Below are positions 27,144 through 35,088 of a stretch of 35,847 nt of DNA, piece by piece. The position numbers and the translations under genes are program-made. The notes under the pieces are model-generated. The model was not told the DNA's origin, did not search any database, and saw nothing but the letters and a program-made list of their open reading frames with translations. Positions within the stretch are counted from its first letter, which is position 1. Every line of letters begins with the position of its first letter. The DNA is from Pelagibacteraceae bacterium AG-439-F23 (GTDB taxonomy: Bacteria > Pseudomonadota > Alphaproteobacteria > Pelagibacterales > Pelagibacteraceae), in contig QCPT01000014.1 in the NCBI GenBank assembly GCA_003212415.1, positions 1 to 35,847 of the forward strand, read 5' to 3'.

Positions 27144-27610
27144 TAATCTTTTAATACAGGAAATACAGGATTAGATTTTAAAAATAACCTTTGGTATTCC
27201 TGTTTTATACATTTATTTGAAATGTATTTCATATTGGCTTCTTTTGCTATTTTTTCAGCCTCTTCATTTTCAATTCCATACTGGAGCCAAAGAATATTAC
27301 TTTTTATATTAACTGCTTCTTTAGCTATGCCAGGCGTTTCTTTTGACGGACGGAATATATCAACTATATCAACTTTTTCAGAAATATTTTCTAAACTGCC
27401 AATAACTTTCTCTCCATTTATTATTTCTCCTACGGCAAATGGATTAATTGGATATACCTTGTAACCAAAATCTTGCATATATTTCATAACAACATTAGCA
27501 GGTTTTCTTTTTAGGTTTTTTGGATCTTCTCCTTTTTTTTCTGAACTTACTCCTATCATAGCAATAGTTTTTGAATTTTTAAGAAGCTCTTTTATTTGAT
27601 CATCTTTCAT
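27143..27610 (-). CDS. CoA-binding protein (CoA_binding_2/YccU family)
   Basis: This 155-residue single-domain Rossmann-like protein has TIAMIGVSSEKK near the start (15-26), AVGEIINGEKVIGSLENI in the middle and IVDIFRPSKETP (about 84-95), the pattern of YccU-like CoA-binding proteins. Their true function is unknown; some resemble the CoA domain of succinyl-CoA synthetase. It sits between an enoyl-CoA hydratase (2 bases) and the sulfur transporter (1-base overlap), so a link to acyl-CoA is plausible but not proven. Confidence 0.85.
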   Translation of the reverse strand: MKDDQIKELLKNSKTIAMIGVSSEKKGEDPKNLKRKPANVVMKYMQDFGYKVYPINPFAVGEIINGEKVIGSLENISEKVDIVDIFRPSKETPGIAKEAVNIKSNILWLQYGIENEEAEKIAKEANMKYISNKCIKQEYQRLFLKSNPVFPVLKD

Positions 27611-27612
27611 TA

Positions 27613-28386
27613 CTATTTATTTTTCCATTTAGGAGTTCTTTTTTCTAAAAATGCAGATATTCCTTCTTTTGCATCTTGTGACATCATATTTAAAGTCATC
27701 ATTTTACTAGTAAACCTATATGCATTTCTTAGTGGCATTTCTAATTGCTTATAAAAAGCTTTTTTTCCAATTTTAATTGTTAAGTTTGATTTAGAAGCAA
27801 TATTTTTAGCTACTTTTAATACTTCATTGTTTAATTTTGATTTTGAAAAATGGTCATTAATCAAACCTATATCTTTTGCAAAACTAGCCTTAATAGGTTC
27901 GCCAGTTAAAAGCATTTTCATCATAATTTTTCTATTAACTTTTCTACTTATAGCAACCATGGGAGTGCTACAAAATAAACCTATGTTTACTCCTGGGGTT
28001 GCAAAAAAAGCATCTTTAGTACTGTAAGCTAAATCACAACTTGCTGCTAGCTGGCAACCTGCTGCGAATGCGGCTCCATGAACTTTGGCTATAACAGGTT
28101 TATTCCCTTCTACGATTTGCAACATTAATTTTGAACAATGATTAAATAATTTTAAATGGTTAGATCTATTTTTATAACCTTTCACCTCTTTTAAATTATG
28201 ACCAGCACTAAAACCTTTTCCTGCTCCCTCTAGTATAATAACTTTTGTATCGATGTCTTTATCAAGTTTTTTAAAAACTTTTATCAGTTCGTTTATAGTT
28301 TTATATGATAATGAATTATAAGTTTTAGGATCATTTATAACTACGTTTTTAATACCATTGCCTAACTTTTTAATTATTACATTCAT
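27613..28386 (-). CDS. Enoyl-CoA hydratase/isomerase family protein
   Basis: This 257-residue crotonase-fold protein has the oxyanion-hole segments SAGHNLKEV (about 60-68) and HGAAFAAGCQLAASCDL (104-120), and the PGVNIGLFCSTPMVA region that follows. It most resembles the ECHDC3-like branch, in which the SAGHDL motif occurs. The usual catalytic glutamates of enoyl-CoA hydratase cannot be picked out, so a different acyl-CoA reaction is possible. It starts 10 bases after the nucleotidyltransferase stop. Confidence 0.85.
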   Translation of the reverse strand: MNVIIKKLGNGIKNVVINDPKTYNSLSYKTINELIKVFKKLDKDIDTKVIILEGAGKGFSAGHNLKEVKGYKNRSNHLKLFNHCSKLMLQIVEGNKPVIAKVHGAAFAAGCQLAASCDLAYSTKDAFFATPGVNIGLFCSTPMVAISRKVNRKIMMKMLLTGEPIKASFAKDIGLINDHFSKSKLNNEVLKVAKNIASKSNLTIKIGKKAFYKQLEMPLRNAYRFTSKMMTLNMMSQDAKEGISAFLEKRTPKWKNK

Positions 28387-28396
28387 TTTAAAAATA

Positions 28397-28771
28397 TCAT
28401 TTTAATTTACCATCTTCTCTCATTTTGGCTCTGATCTTTGTAGCTGATATTTTTTGTATTTCCTCAGATAAAACTATTTCTTCAATTTTATAACCGACTC
28501 CTCTGCCGTAACAAATATTTGTTATATTTGGTACCATTATAATTTTAAACCTTCCTTCAAACTCGGGATTTAATTTTTCTTCTATATTTTTTTTAACAGT
28601 TTCAAAATCAAAAGGATTATCATCAACTCCTTGAACGTCTCTAATTTGAATACAGACTTGTCCTGTTTTTTTTATAATTTCTTTAAACAATGTGTAATGA
28701 CCTTCGTGAAATGGTTGCCATCTGCCTAACATTTGCGCAGTTGGTTTTTTATTATCCCATTGATATGGCAT
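28397..28771 (-). CDS. HIGH-motif nucleotidyltransferase-like protein
   Basis: This 124-residue protein has the nucleotidyltransferase motif GRWQPFHEGH (16-25, H22 and H25) and the second motif ISATKIR (108-114), as in NadM, PPAT and cytidylyltransferases. It is short but both ends of the fold are present. It would transfer AMP or CMP to a phosphorylated compound; the substrate is unknown. A longer frame starts at 28804, but AAAGGAGA lies 7 bases before the ATG at 28771 and this ATG overlaps the kinase stop as TAATG. The pairing with an APS-kinase-like gene suggests a two-step activation of one substrate. Confidence 0.8.
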   Translation of the reverse strand: MPYQWDNKKPTAQMLGRWQPFHEGHYTLFKEIIKKTGQVCIQIRDVQGVDDNPFDFETVKKNIEEKLNPEFEGRFKIIMVPNITNICYGRGVGYKIEEIVLSEEIQKISATKIRAKMREDGKLK

Positions 28772-29178
28772 TATTTTATCTCCTTTATTATTTTGGATGC
28801 CCAATGTTTAGCATCTTGAGTTGTTACATGAAAATCATATTTTTCAGGTTTTATAAACATTTGATTTGTATCTTCAAACCTTCCTTCTTTAATTGTATCT
28901 ACCCAAATAATAAAATCTGCAGGAAATAAACTTCTTGCTTCTGGTGTTGGGCAGATAAAATCAGCTAAAACATTATTTCCTTCATTTTTTAATTTTAATG
29001 CATGTTCTGCCATTCTTTTTGCTTGCCTGGTTCTTCCTTCTTCTGAAAAATCCCAATCATTTGCTGTCTTTCTTATTTCATCTGCGTTTAATCTTTTTGC
29101 ATTAAGCAATTGCGCCAGTTCATTTGCTAACGTAGTTTTTCCTGCACCAGGTAATCCCATTACTAAAATTATTTTCAT
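28771..29178 (-). CDS. APS-kinase-like P-loop kinase
   Basis: This 135-residue P-loop kinase has Walker A GLPGAGKT (8-15), then NADEIRKTANDWDFSEEGR (31-49) and ADFICPTPEAR (72-82), which resemble the DGDN, FSEEDR and ISPFR blocks of adenylylsulfate kinase. It is much shorter than CysC (about 200). Some proteins of this kind phosphorylate other compounds; for example, a CysC homolog in Campylobacter works in capsule phosphoramidate synthesis. True APS kinase activity is doubtful, because no ATP sulfurylase is nearby. Its start overlaps the stop of the M24 gene by 1 base. Confidence 0.78.
   Translation of the reverse strand: MKIILVMGLPGAGKTTLANELAQLLNAKRLNADEIRKTANDWDFSEEGRTRQAKRMAEHALKLKNEGNNVLADFICPTPEARSLFPADFIIWVDTIKEGRFEDTNQMFIKPEKYDFHVTTQDAKHWASKIIKEIK
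28779..28786 (-). promoter_or_regulatory. Ribosome binding site deciding the nucleotidyltransferase start
   Basis: On the minus strand this reads AAAGGAGA, 7 bases before the ATG at 28771, and so rejects the longer frame beginning at 28804. Confidence 0.7.
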
Positions 29179-30413
29179 TAAATATCTTCTAAAGGATGAT
29201 GAGACATTAATTCAAGACTATTTTGTCCCACTAAATATTGCTGTTCTAGTTTTACTCCTTCGTTTCCTCCTACTTTTCCAATGTAACTTTCAACTGTAAT
29301 TGTCATATTTTTTTCAAATATTCCGCTTCTCTCACCTCCATCTGTAGGATATCTAATAGCTGGCCACTCATCACATAATCCTATTCCATGAACCATAACT
29401 GAGTATCTATTACCGTAATATTCTTCAGGTAGAACCCATGATTTTTCTGTAAATTCTTTAAAAGACATACCAGGTTTAATTAATCTTGAATTATGATTTA
29501 TTTGTTCAACTGCCATTAAATATAATTTTTTCTGATTATCGCTAAATTTATTTCCTTCAACATAAGTTCTAGATATATCCGCACAGTAACCATAAGGTCC
29601 AACCATATTGGTATCAAATGAAACAATTTCACCATTTTGAATTATTTTATTACTACTTTCTTGCATCCATGGGTTAGTTCTTGAACCGGATGATAAAATT
29701 CTACATTCAATCCATTCTCCTCCGTGCTCAATATTAGTTTTATGTAAAATTGACCACAGCTCATCTTCTGTCATACCAGCTTTTAATTCATTGCGCATTT
29801 TAGCAACGCCAATTTCCGCAACTTCTAGTGATGCTTTCATGCATTTTAATTCCTCCGGAGATTTAATCACTCTAGCCTGTTCTAAAATTAATTTTGCATC
29901 AACCACTTCAATTCCAATTTTATTTAATGAAGATACTGCCGGACCATTTATGACATCGATAGCGATTTTTTTACTTTTAAAATAAGAATTAGATAAATCA
30001 CTTATTTCATTAATCCATTTTTTTAATTGATTACTAGATTGATCACCATTGCTAAAATAATCCCATGTAATTGAAGGTCTTATTTCATTTATTAAATTTA
30101 AATGTTCTGAAAGTTTTTCACAATTAAAGTATTCATAAAGTATTACAGGGCCGTTAACAGGAACAAAGCAATATCTGGTTAAGTTATGCATATTATAAAC
30201 ACTCATATTAACTGTGTCTAAAGCATATCTAATGTTTACTGGATCGAATAATATGCAAGCTTCAAGGTTATTTTTTTCTAATTCTTTTTTTACTCTATCA
30301 AGTCTATAAGATCTTAATTTGTCAAAATCTATTTCGTCTTCTTTTAATCTTTTTTTTGTTATAAAATTTTGTTTTGGTTTTGTATGTGGATTAATTTTTC
30401 TATTAAACTTCAT
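29178..30413 (-). CDS. DddP-like M24 family metalloprotein
   Basis: This 411-residue protein of the creatinase/aminopeptidase (M24) fold is much closer to the DMSP lyase DddP than to typical Xaa-Pro peptidases, judging from remembered sequence. Shared blocks include FDPVNIRYALDT (56-67), GGEWIECRILSSGSRTNPW (231-249) and HGIGLCDEWP (342-351). Metal ligands D267, D279, H342, E375 and E390 match DddP with near-identical spacing, as do the catalytic Y337 and D348. The ligand equivalent to D297 of DddP is N269 here (FDTN for FDTD), so activity may differ. A longer frame starts at 30476 but overlaps the SET gene. The gene lies 4 bases behind SET and is coupled to the kinase. Confidence 0.75.
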   Translation of the reverse strand: MKFNRKINPHTKPKQNFITKKRLKEDEIDFDKLRSYRLDRVKKELEKNNLEACILFDPVNIRYALDTVNMSVYNMHNLTRYCFVPVNGPVILYEYFNCEKLSEHLNLINEIRPSITWDYFSNGDQSSNQLKKWINEISDLSNSYFKSKKIAIDVINGPAVSSLNKIGIEVVDAKLILEQARVIKSPEELKCMKASLEVAEIGVAKMRNELKAGMTEDELWSILHKTNIEHGGEWIECRILSSGSRTNPWMQESSNKIIQNGEIVSFDTNMVGPYGYCADISRTYVEGNKFSDNQKKLYLMAVEQINHNSRLIKPGMSFKEFTEKSWVLPEEYYGNRYSVMVHGIGLCDEWPAIRYPTDGGERSGIFEKNMTITVESYIGKVGGNEGVKLEQQYLVGQNSLELMSHHPLEDI

Positions 30414-30417
30414 TAAA

Positions 30418-30858
30418 TCAAAGCATCTGTATGCCAACCCCAGTTTTTGGATATGTATATAGGTTATAATTCGCACATAATTCTTCTCCAGCTTTAATAT
30501 CCTTTATAGAAACCATAAACATATATTTTGCATCAGGTTTTTCTTGCAAATTGTAATACATATTTTCTCTATTGGTATCGTTTTCGTCAAATTTTTTTGC
30601 TTTTGCATTAGTATCTACACGGTCACCAAATTTTAAAGTAGGCAAAACATTTGATACCATCCTCATTACAGTTGGTTCATTTGAATGGTTGTAGAAACCT
30701 CCTAAAGGAGTTCGTATATATTTATTTTCAAACTGTTCATCTCTAATGTGAGTAACACCAATAAATGAGTTAGCTTTTATGTCTTTAGTTGCAAATAACC
30801 CTAACCCTTCAATTGGTGAATTTTTAATTGTTAACTGATCTGGCAAAGGTCTATACAT
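30418..30858 (-). CDS. SET-domain protein
   Basis: This 146-residue protein consists almost only of a SET domain. GLGLFATKDIKANS (18-31) is the first motif, GGFYNHSNEPT (53-63) carries the NHS SAM-binding motif, and IKAGEELCANYNLY (about 121-134) holds the GEEL.NY motif. SET domains are lysine methyltransferases in eukaryotes; small bacterial ones are uncharacterised. The gene is set between a Rieske oxygenase (14 bases) and the DddP-like gene (4 bases). A protein or small-molecule lysine acceptor cannot be predicted. Confidence 0.85.
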   Translation of the reverse strand: MYRPLPDQLTIKNSPIEGLGLFATKDIKANSFIGVTHIRDEQFENKYIRTPLGGFYNHSNEPTVMRMVSNVLPTLKFGDRVDTNAKAKKFDENDTNRENMYYNLQEKPDAKYMFMVSIKDIKAGEELCANYNLYTYPKTGVGIQML

Positions 30859-30872
30859 AATTTTTAATCTTT

Positions 30873-32048
30873 CTATACGATGTTACTAGCTACCCATTTA
30901 TGAAAATGATGTGTTGGATTATCCATAATCGGAGAAAAATTTCCACCATTATATGATGGTGAATTTCTGCCTTCTTGCATTCCCTCAATTATATTTAAAT
31001 CCTCAGTTTGTATCTCTTTCCATAACTTATAGTTTTGTTTTCGCAGTGATTTATATTTTTTTGAATTTGCGGCCTTTTCGCCCACATAATAAATTTCCAT
31101 GTGTTCTTTTGTATATTTATGATCAACAGGTTCAAGCCAATATGCATAAAAGTGATCTTTATGGATACCCAACATAACATTTGGAAAAAGTGCAACGTAT
31201 TCTGCAATATGTTCTTTATCCTTAGGCCAATTTGGAAAACATGGAAATTTTTCTTTTCCTTTAAATCTTGGATTATAAACTTTTGTTCCTTGTCCAGCAA
31301 ATCTATTTGGCAGTCCTTGAATATGATAATGATCATCAATTTTTGAATAAGAATTTAAACCAGGATGAACCCAAGGTAGATGATAGCTTTCACAATAATT
31401 TTCTATTGCAAATTTCCAATTACATTTTACGTTTAAATTAAAGTATCCATAATCATTTGAATAAGCCATAAGATCTCTATCTTTAGATGGCCAAAATTTT
31501 TCCCATCTATCACTTAACGGTTTGATGTATTCTTCAAATGATATTTCGCTTTCATTAATATTAACAAATATCATATCAAGCCAAACGTATGATCTAATTT
31601 CTTTTAAACCGCTTTTTGATTTATCAAATTTTTTTGAACTATGTTTGTTCATTCCACCAAGATGTGGTGTGGCTACCAAATTTCCTAAAGTATCGTATGA
31701 CCAAGAATGATATGGGCATCTAATAACATTATTTATCTTACAGCTTTGTTGTAAAATTTTATAACCCCGATGACTACAAACATTATGAAAAACTCTAATT
31801 TTTTTTTGCTTATCTCTCAAAATCATTATTGGAATACCTAATAAATCAAAAGGTTTTGCATCTCCTTTATTGGGTAAAGAGCTCGCCACCCCTATTACAA
31901 CCCACTTATCTTCAAATAGTTTTTTTCTTTCTAATTTTGTGTACTCTTGGCTTGTATAACATTCATTAGGAAGGCCATGGGACTTATCAATTGGTTTATT
32001 TACTACATCTAATTTCTTCTTATCAATTATGTTATAGATTTCAGCCAT
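30873..32048 (-). CDS. Rieske-type ring-hydroxylating/N-demethylating oxygenase, alpha subunit
   Basis: This 391-residue enzyme has a Rieske [2Fe-2S] centre (C91, H93, C111, H114; CSHRG and CPYHSW) and a catalytic domain. There NWKFAIENYCESYHLPWVH (210-228) gives the mononuclear-iron ligands H223 and H228, with D350 in TEDLNII as the third. Related enzymes demethylate glycine betaine, stachydrine, carnitine and similar quaternary amines rather than aromatic rings. A position next to DMGDH paralog 3 and a BHMT-like gene favours such a substrate; the reductase partner is not in the window. Its start overlaps the stop of the broken methyltransferase as TAATG. Confidence 0.85.
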   Translation of the reverse strand: MAEIYNIIDKKKLDVVNKPIDKSHGLPNECYTSQEYTKLERKKLFEDKWVVIGVASSLPNKGDAKPFDLLGIPIMILRDKQKKIRVFHNVCSHRGYKILQQSCKINNVIRCPYHSWSYDTLGNLVATPHLGGMNKHSSKKFDKSKSGLKEIRSYVWLDMIFVNINESEISFEEYIKPLSDRWEKFWPSKDRDLMAYSNDYGYFNLNVKCNWKFAIENYCESYHLPWVHPGLNSYSKIDDHYHIQGLPNRFAGQGTKVYNPRFKGKEKFPCFPNWPKDKEHIAEYVALFPNVMLGIHKDHFYAYWLEPVDHKYTKEHMEIYYVGEKAANSKKYKSLRKQNYKLWKEIQTEDLNIIEGMQEGRNSPSYNGGNFSPIMDNPTHHFHKWVASNIV

Positions 32049-32678
32049 TACTTTATTACTTCATATATGCCCAACCAAGCATTAACATCTTTGCTGGCAA
32101 TGTAATTTGATTTAAAAAATTCTATTTCTTTCCATTTATTGTCTTTATTAAGTTGATCTATTTTTTTATCAAATCCATATTCCTCATGAATTCCTTCATT
32201 AATAGTAAAACAAATAAGCCCTTTATTATTAGTAATTCTAATAAATTCATCTAAGGCTAGGGGTTTTACGTGACCAAAAGTAAAGGTACCAACACACATT
32301 ACCGCATCAAAAGAATTATCTTTTTCATTAATTTCTTTATTTAAGTCTACCTTATCTAATTTTTGATACAGTCCTTTTGGAACCAAATCTAATAATTTTT
32401 GAGAAAGATCAGCCCCATAAAAATTTGAAAAAACCATATTTTTTTAATTCGACCCCAACTAATCCAGTTCCGCAACCAGCATCATAAATTTTAGCGTCTT
32501 TATTTTTTTGATATTTAATAAAGACTTCTGAAGTTTCTTTTGGACCAGTATAATTCCAATCAACCATATCTTGATCATATTTATTACCTTCTCCCCATTC
32601 ATCGTAATATTTCATGACTTCTTCGGTTTTTTTTAGCTTATATATTGGTACTTTATTTCCTACGTCTTTTTGTGCCAT
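32048..32678 (-). pseudogene. SAM methyltransferase interrupted by a one-base frameshift
   Basis: Two overlapping frames together form one Williams-Beuren-type class I methyltransferase of about 209 residues. The first (from 32678) has motif I YDAGCGTG (65-72) and reads VELKKYGFF before a premature TGA. The second frame continues SNFYGADLSQKLLDL, then VDLNKEI, NSFDAVMCVGTFTFGHV and the C-terminal strands, to a stop at 32048. Skipping one T in the T6 run (A6 at 32428-32433) restores a continuous protein. Both ends are tightly coupled to neighbours (TAATG on each side), so the gene was intact recently, or the extra base is a sequence error, or a slippage site. Acceptor unknown. Confidence 0.75.
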
Positions 32679-35083
32679 TAGCTTCTCATTTTTTGTCCAC
32701 TAGGATCGTAAAGCGGGTCTTTAATTATTGAACAATTAAATAAATCCCCATTTATTTCGACTTGAATTCCTTTTTCTGATTTTATTTCATTTTGATCTAC
32801 ATAAGAAAAGGCAACACTTTTGTTTACGAAATGAGCAAAACCACCTGAAGTTATATATCCAATGCTCTTATCTCCTTTTAATACAGCTTCATTATTGGTT
32901 ACGTCAATATCATTTGTTTCTACTATTAAGGGGACTAATTTATTTTTGCTGTCATCATTTTGAGCACTATCTTTTCCAATAAAATCTTTATCCCAATTTA
33001 TAAAACTATCTAAACCTGTTTCTTTAGCTGTAAAATCTGGTCGATAATCTAAAGTCCAAGCTCCCCAATTTTTTTCTAACCTCATAGACATTAAAGCTCT
33101 TCCTCCAAAAGGTTTTATATTAAATTCTTTTCCAGCTTCAGTTAACTCTTCATATAACTTTAATTGGAAATGTGGAGCTACATAAATTTCATATCCGAGC
33201 TCACCTGTAAACGATATTCTATTTACTATAGCAGGAACACCCGCAACAAACATTTTCTTAGAATCTCTAAATTTAAAACTATTGTTTGAAACATCTTCTC
33301 TTACAATTTTTTGAAGTAGATCTCTAGATTTTGGTCCAGCAATTCCAAGACCATGGAATTCATCAGATCTATTTTTGTATTGTAAATTAAATTTTTCTAA
33401 ATGACTTTCAAACCATCTTCTATGCATTTCTTGCGCTGCGCCAGATCCAAAAACCATAAATTCGTTTTCATCAAAACATGCAACTGTAAGATCACCATAA
33501 AGTTTTCCTCTATATGTAAGCATTGGTGTTAAAGAAATTCTTCCAGGTTTTGGTAATTTACCTGCCATGATATGATCTAAAAATTTTCTAGCATCTGGAC
33601 CTTTAAATTCATGTTTTGAAAAATTTGCAACTTCAATTACTCCAACATTTTCTCTTACATTTATTACTTCTTTTGAAACATAATTATGAGATCTCGATCT
33701 TTTAATTGTTGGTTCTTCATAAGCGTCTTTTTTACTATCAGCAAACCACAAAACATTTTCTAAACCAAAAGCATCTCCCATTACAGCTCCTTGACCTACA
33801 AATCGATCATATAAAGCTGTTGTTTTTTGCTTTCTTCCTTTTGGTAAAGTTTCATTTGGAAAAGTCATGATAAATCTTCTTTCATAATTTTCTGAAGATT
33901 TAATTGTTCCATATTGTGGTGAAGCATAGTCCCCAAACCTTGCAACATCCATTGCCCAAACATCTATTGATGGTTCTCCGTCTATAATCCACTCGGCTAT
34001 ACATTTTCCAACTCCACCACCTTGGCAAAATCCAGCCATTACTCCAACTGCCACCCAATAATTCTTCATTCCTGGAACAGGTCCTATTAATGGACTTCCG
34101 TCAGGGCCAAATGTAAATGGTCCATTTACAATATTTTTAATTCCAGCTTTTTCTAAAGCTGGCATTCTTTCAAATCCGATAGCTAACCTGTCCTGAATAT
34201 TATCAAGTTTTGGTTCTAAAAGTTCATGTCCAAAGTTCATAGGAGTTCCTTCTACTTTCCAAGGTGTAGACTTTTGTTCATATGTTCCTAACAACATTCC
34301 TTTACCTTCTTGTCTAAAATAAATATTTCCTTCAAAGTCTGTACCAATTGGAAGTCTTTGATCTCCTAAAGCTTCAATTTCTGGAATAGCTTCGGTAATT
34401 AAATAATGATGTTCCATAGGCTGAACAGGCAAATTCAATCCAGCTAAATTTCCTACTTCTCTTGCCCATAGTCCACCTGCATTAATTACTATTTCAGCAT
34501 TAATATTTCCTTTGTTTGTTACAACGTTCCAAGAACCATCCTCTTTTTGTTTGGTGTCCTTAACAACTGTATGAGTATAATATTTTCCACCATGAACTTT
34601 TGCTGCTTTGGCAAATGCATAGGTAACCCCAGATGGATCAACCTCTCCATCAATTGGGTCCCATAAAGCTAAAAGATACCTAGACGGATCTATAAGTGGA
34701 TTTTTCTTTTTAACTTCTTCAAGTGAAATAAATTCTTGATCAAGCCCCATATATCGAGCTTTTGATCTTTCTCTTTTAAGATATTCTGCCCAAACATCAT
34801 TTGATGCCAAATAAAATCCACCACTTTCTTTAAATCCCGTTGAATGTCCTGACTCTTTTTCTATTTCTTTGTAAAGACCAATTGTATAGGCCATCATTCT
34901 AGAAATATTGGGATCAGATGAAATTACATGAACATTACCAGCTGCATGCCAAGAAGAACCTGAAGTTAATTCATTTCGTTCTAATAATATGCAATCTTTC
35001 AAACCAAACTTTGAAAGATGATAAAGTATAGAACAACCTACAACTCCACCTCCAATAATTACTACTTTTGCATGACCTTCCAT
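32678..35083 (-). CDS. Dimethylglycine dehydrogenase-like flavoprotein, paralog 3
   Basis: This 801-residue enzyme has an FAD half with GGGVVG (11-16), the covalent-FAD histidine H46 in SSWHAAG, and a GcvT-like half (about 420-800). The second half includes GIAGPKSRDLL and ISFTGELGYEIY, typical of the folate-binding part of dimethylglycine/sarcosine dehydrogenase. It is more like paralog 2 than paralog 1 across the N-terminal 60 residues. It starts 5 bases after the BHMT-like gene and overlaps the methyltransferase start, so it should act on the product of that enzyme, dimethylglycine or an analogue. Electrons would go to the ETF made by etfBA further down the same strand. Confidence 0.92.
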   Translation of the reverse strand: MEGHAKVVIIGGGVVGCSILYHLSKFGLKDCILLERNELTSGSSWHAAGNVHVISSDPNISRMMAYTIGLYKEIEKESGHSTGFKESGGFYLASNDVWAEYLKRERSKARYMGLDQEFISLEEVKKKNPLIDPSRYLLALWDPIDGEVDPSGVTYAFAKAAKVHGGKYYTHTVVKDTKQKEDGSWNVVTNKGNINAEIVINAGGLWAREVGNLAGLNLPVQPMEHHYLITEAIPEIEALGDQRLPIGTDFEGNIYFRQEGKGMLLGTYEQKSTPWKVEGTPMNFGHELLEPKLDNIQDRLAIGFERMPALEKAGIKNIVNGPFTFGPDGSPLIGPVPGMKNYWVAVGVMAGFCQGGGVGKCIAEWIIDGEPSIDVWAMDVARFGDYASPQYGTIKSSENYERRFIMTFPNETLPKGRKQKTTALYDRFVGQGAVMGDAFGLENVLWFADSKKDAYEEPTIKRSRSHNYVSKEVINVRENVGVIEVANFSKHEFKGPDARKFLDHIMAGKLPKPGRISLTPMLTYRGKLYGDLTVACFDENEFMVFGSGAAQEMHRRWFESHLEKFNLQYKNRSDEFHGLGIAGPKSRDLLQKIVREDVSNNSFKFRDSKKMFVAGVPAIVNRISFTGELGYEIYVAPHFQLKLYEELTEAGKEFNIKPFGGRALMSMRLEKNWGAWTLDYRPDFTAKETGLDSFINWDKDFIGKDSAQNDDSKNKLVPLIVETNDIDVTNNEAVLKGDKSIGYITSGGFAHFVNKSVAFSYVDQNEIKSEKGIQVEINGDLFNCSIIKDPLYDPSGQKMRS

Positions 35084-35088
35084 ATAAC

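Noticed and set aside
30414..30476. Longer start for the DddP-like gene
   Set aside because: It would overlap the conserved end of the SET gene and adds residues without likeness to DddP.
30995..31346. Overlapping open frames on both strands inside the Rieske gene
   Set aside because: The Rieske frame carries all iron-ligand motifs and covers this stretch; the others have no recognisable domains.
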